Position numbers and translations under genes: made by a program | Notes under the pieces: generated by a model | The model's input: the letters and a program-made list of their open reading frames with translations, nothing else | Told to the model about the DNA's origin: nothing | Databases searched by the model: none | Virus record (IMG/VR): IMGVR_UViG_3300011116_000491 | Coordinates: 1-49,614 of that record | Origin: a virus | Direction: 5' to 3' (one strand) | Length of the DNA stretch: 49,614 nucleotides | Shown here: positions 48,932 through 49,614 of the stretch, piece after piece | Position numbering within the stretch: the stretch's first letter is position 1 | Layout: each line of letters begins with the position of its first letter

Positions 48932-49614
48932 GCTGAAATCTCCATGACGGTAATAGATGACATACTACGAGAAGAATAAGCATTATTCGCATCGCCACTT
49001 GCATAATTAATATAATATGTGCCTGAGCCAGCGCCACTATCACAATATGCTTGAATCTTATATGTAGTGGATGATGTTGTTGCTGGAGAATCTAAAAATT
49101 GATTCATCATCATTGTTGTTCCGTTAGCATTACTTGGAATAGCCGCATTTCCCGCACTTACCTGTTGCCTAGAACCGTCAGCATTACCAACGCCAACAAC
49201 AGTTGCGCCACGCAAAATTCTGAAATATAAATTATTTTCTCCATCACAATTTACAACAAAAGAAACTAATATTTTGCTACTAGCACTTGTTGGAGTAATT
49301 GATACTGATAATGAAGTCACATCAGCCCATGCTGATGTACCACTAACCGCCTGAGTACCAGTAAGAGTGGCTTGCACCACTTGCAACACAGTACCCGTTG
49401 GTAATCTAGTTTTTGGTAATGTACCAGAAGTAACTAAACTAGCATTAGCAGAACCAATTTGTGCAGCTTCAATTAAACCAGTCAACTGAGTGTTAGCCAC
49501 CGATGTAATCTGTGAACTAATGATGTTACCAGTAATAGCAGTATTAGCGACTGACACAATATCAATCGCTGACACCGCACCGTCTTGTATAATACCACTT
49601 GTAATTTTTTGAAT
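48928..49614 (-). CDS. Tail fibre-like protein, N-terminus beyond window
   Basis: The frame is open to the right edge: 13 codons before the first possible GTG at 49575 read IQKITSGIIQDGAVSA, matching the start of the fibre at 39447-40688, so the gene continues outside. The visible C-terminal 229 residues contain SVANTAITGNIISSQITSVANTQLTGLIEAAQIGS, then a beta-rich domain (LSVSITPTSASSKILVSFVVNCDGENNLYFRILRG) common in phage and environmental fibres. It shares the ITGNIISSQI module with the Gly-rich fibres. Confidence 0.8.
   Translation of the reverse strand: MQKITSGIIQDGAVSAIDIVSVANTAITGNIISSQITSVANTQLTGLIEAAQIGSANASLVTSGTLPKTRLPTGTVLQVVQATLTGTQAVSGTSAWADVTSLSVSITPTSASSKILVSFVVNCDGENNLYFRILRGATVVGVGNADGSRQQVSAGNAAIPSNANGTTMMMNQFLDSPATTSSTTYKIQAYCDSGAGSGTYYINYASGDANNAYSSRSMSSITVMEISA

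Noticed and set aside
1-49614. tRNA or other structured RNA genes
   Set aside because: Gaps between genes are short (the longest is about 170 bases) and none contains a recognisable cloverleaf or riboswitch fold.

Overview
This window is a block of a T4-like myovirus genome (Caudoviricetes, tailed phage with a contractile tail). Every gene I can support lies on the minus strand, so transcription runs from high to low coordinates. The evidence is the nearly complete set of T4 core genes in T4 order. In transcription order these are fibre genes, 13-14-15-16-17-18-19-20-67-68-21-22-23, uvsY-uvsW, 55, 47-46, and 45-44-62-regA. Several traits resemble the marine and freshwater relatives (cyanophage and pelagiphage-like T4 viruses) more than coliphage T4: a CobS-like AAA+ ATPase, Hsp20, peptide deformylase, 2OG-Fe(II) oxygenases, the 115-residue fibre-associated family, and a hypothetical gene between 67 and 68. 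The DNA is AT-rich by eye. No photosynthesis gene, tRNA, integrase or CRISPR array is visible, and the host cannot be named from this sequence.

Layout from low to high coordinate. (1) 1-4.4 kb: partial gene, Hsp20, a 56-aa gene, RegA, clamp loader gp62/gp44 with a small membrane protein between them, two small unknowns, sliding clamp gp45, and a MazG-like dNTP diphosphohydrolase. (2) 4.4-9.5 kb: glycosyltransferase-like protein, a small basic protein, a CobS-like AAA+ ATPase and a CobT-like VWA protein; the last three each have a consensus sigma-70 promoter. (3) 9.5-16 kb: a tightly overlapping operon of a YdcH-like peptide, gp47, a 2OG oxygenase, gp46, a 60-aa protein, peptide deformylase, GNAT and DNA methyltransferase, driven by one sigma-70 promoter. 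(4) 16-20.3 kb: late sigma factor gp55, a second 2OG oxygenase, an unknown, UvsW, a GIY-YIG endonuclease and UvsY. (5) 20.3-35.2 kb: head, tail and packaging module, with a Dps-like ferritin inside the terminase pair. (6) 35.2-49.6 kb: fibre and adhesin module with repeats, lectin-like domains, an HNH endonuclease, and three copies of a two-gene cassette (glycine-rich fibre plus 115-residue protein).

Two promoter classes divide the window. Sigma-70 promoters sharing GCTTGAC, a 17-bp spacer and a -10 hexamer serve the replication and accessory half. T4-type late octamers (NATAAATA or ACTAAATA) serve the structural half, consistent with the encoded gp55 and gp45. The most notable observations are the triplicated fibre cassette, late promoters placed so that some structural transcripts should start at the AUG, an SSB-like C-terminal tip (SEDIPF) on the AAA+ ATPase, an HExxH motif in its VWA partner, a Dps-like protein between the terminase subunits, and an HNH gene that appears to have been inserted at the start of a fibre gene.
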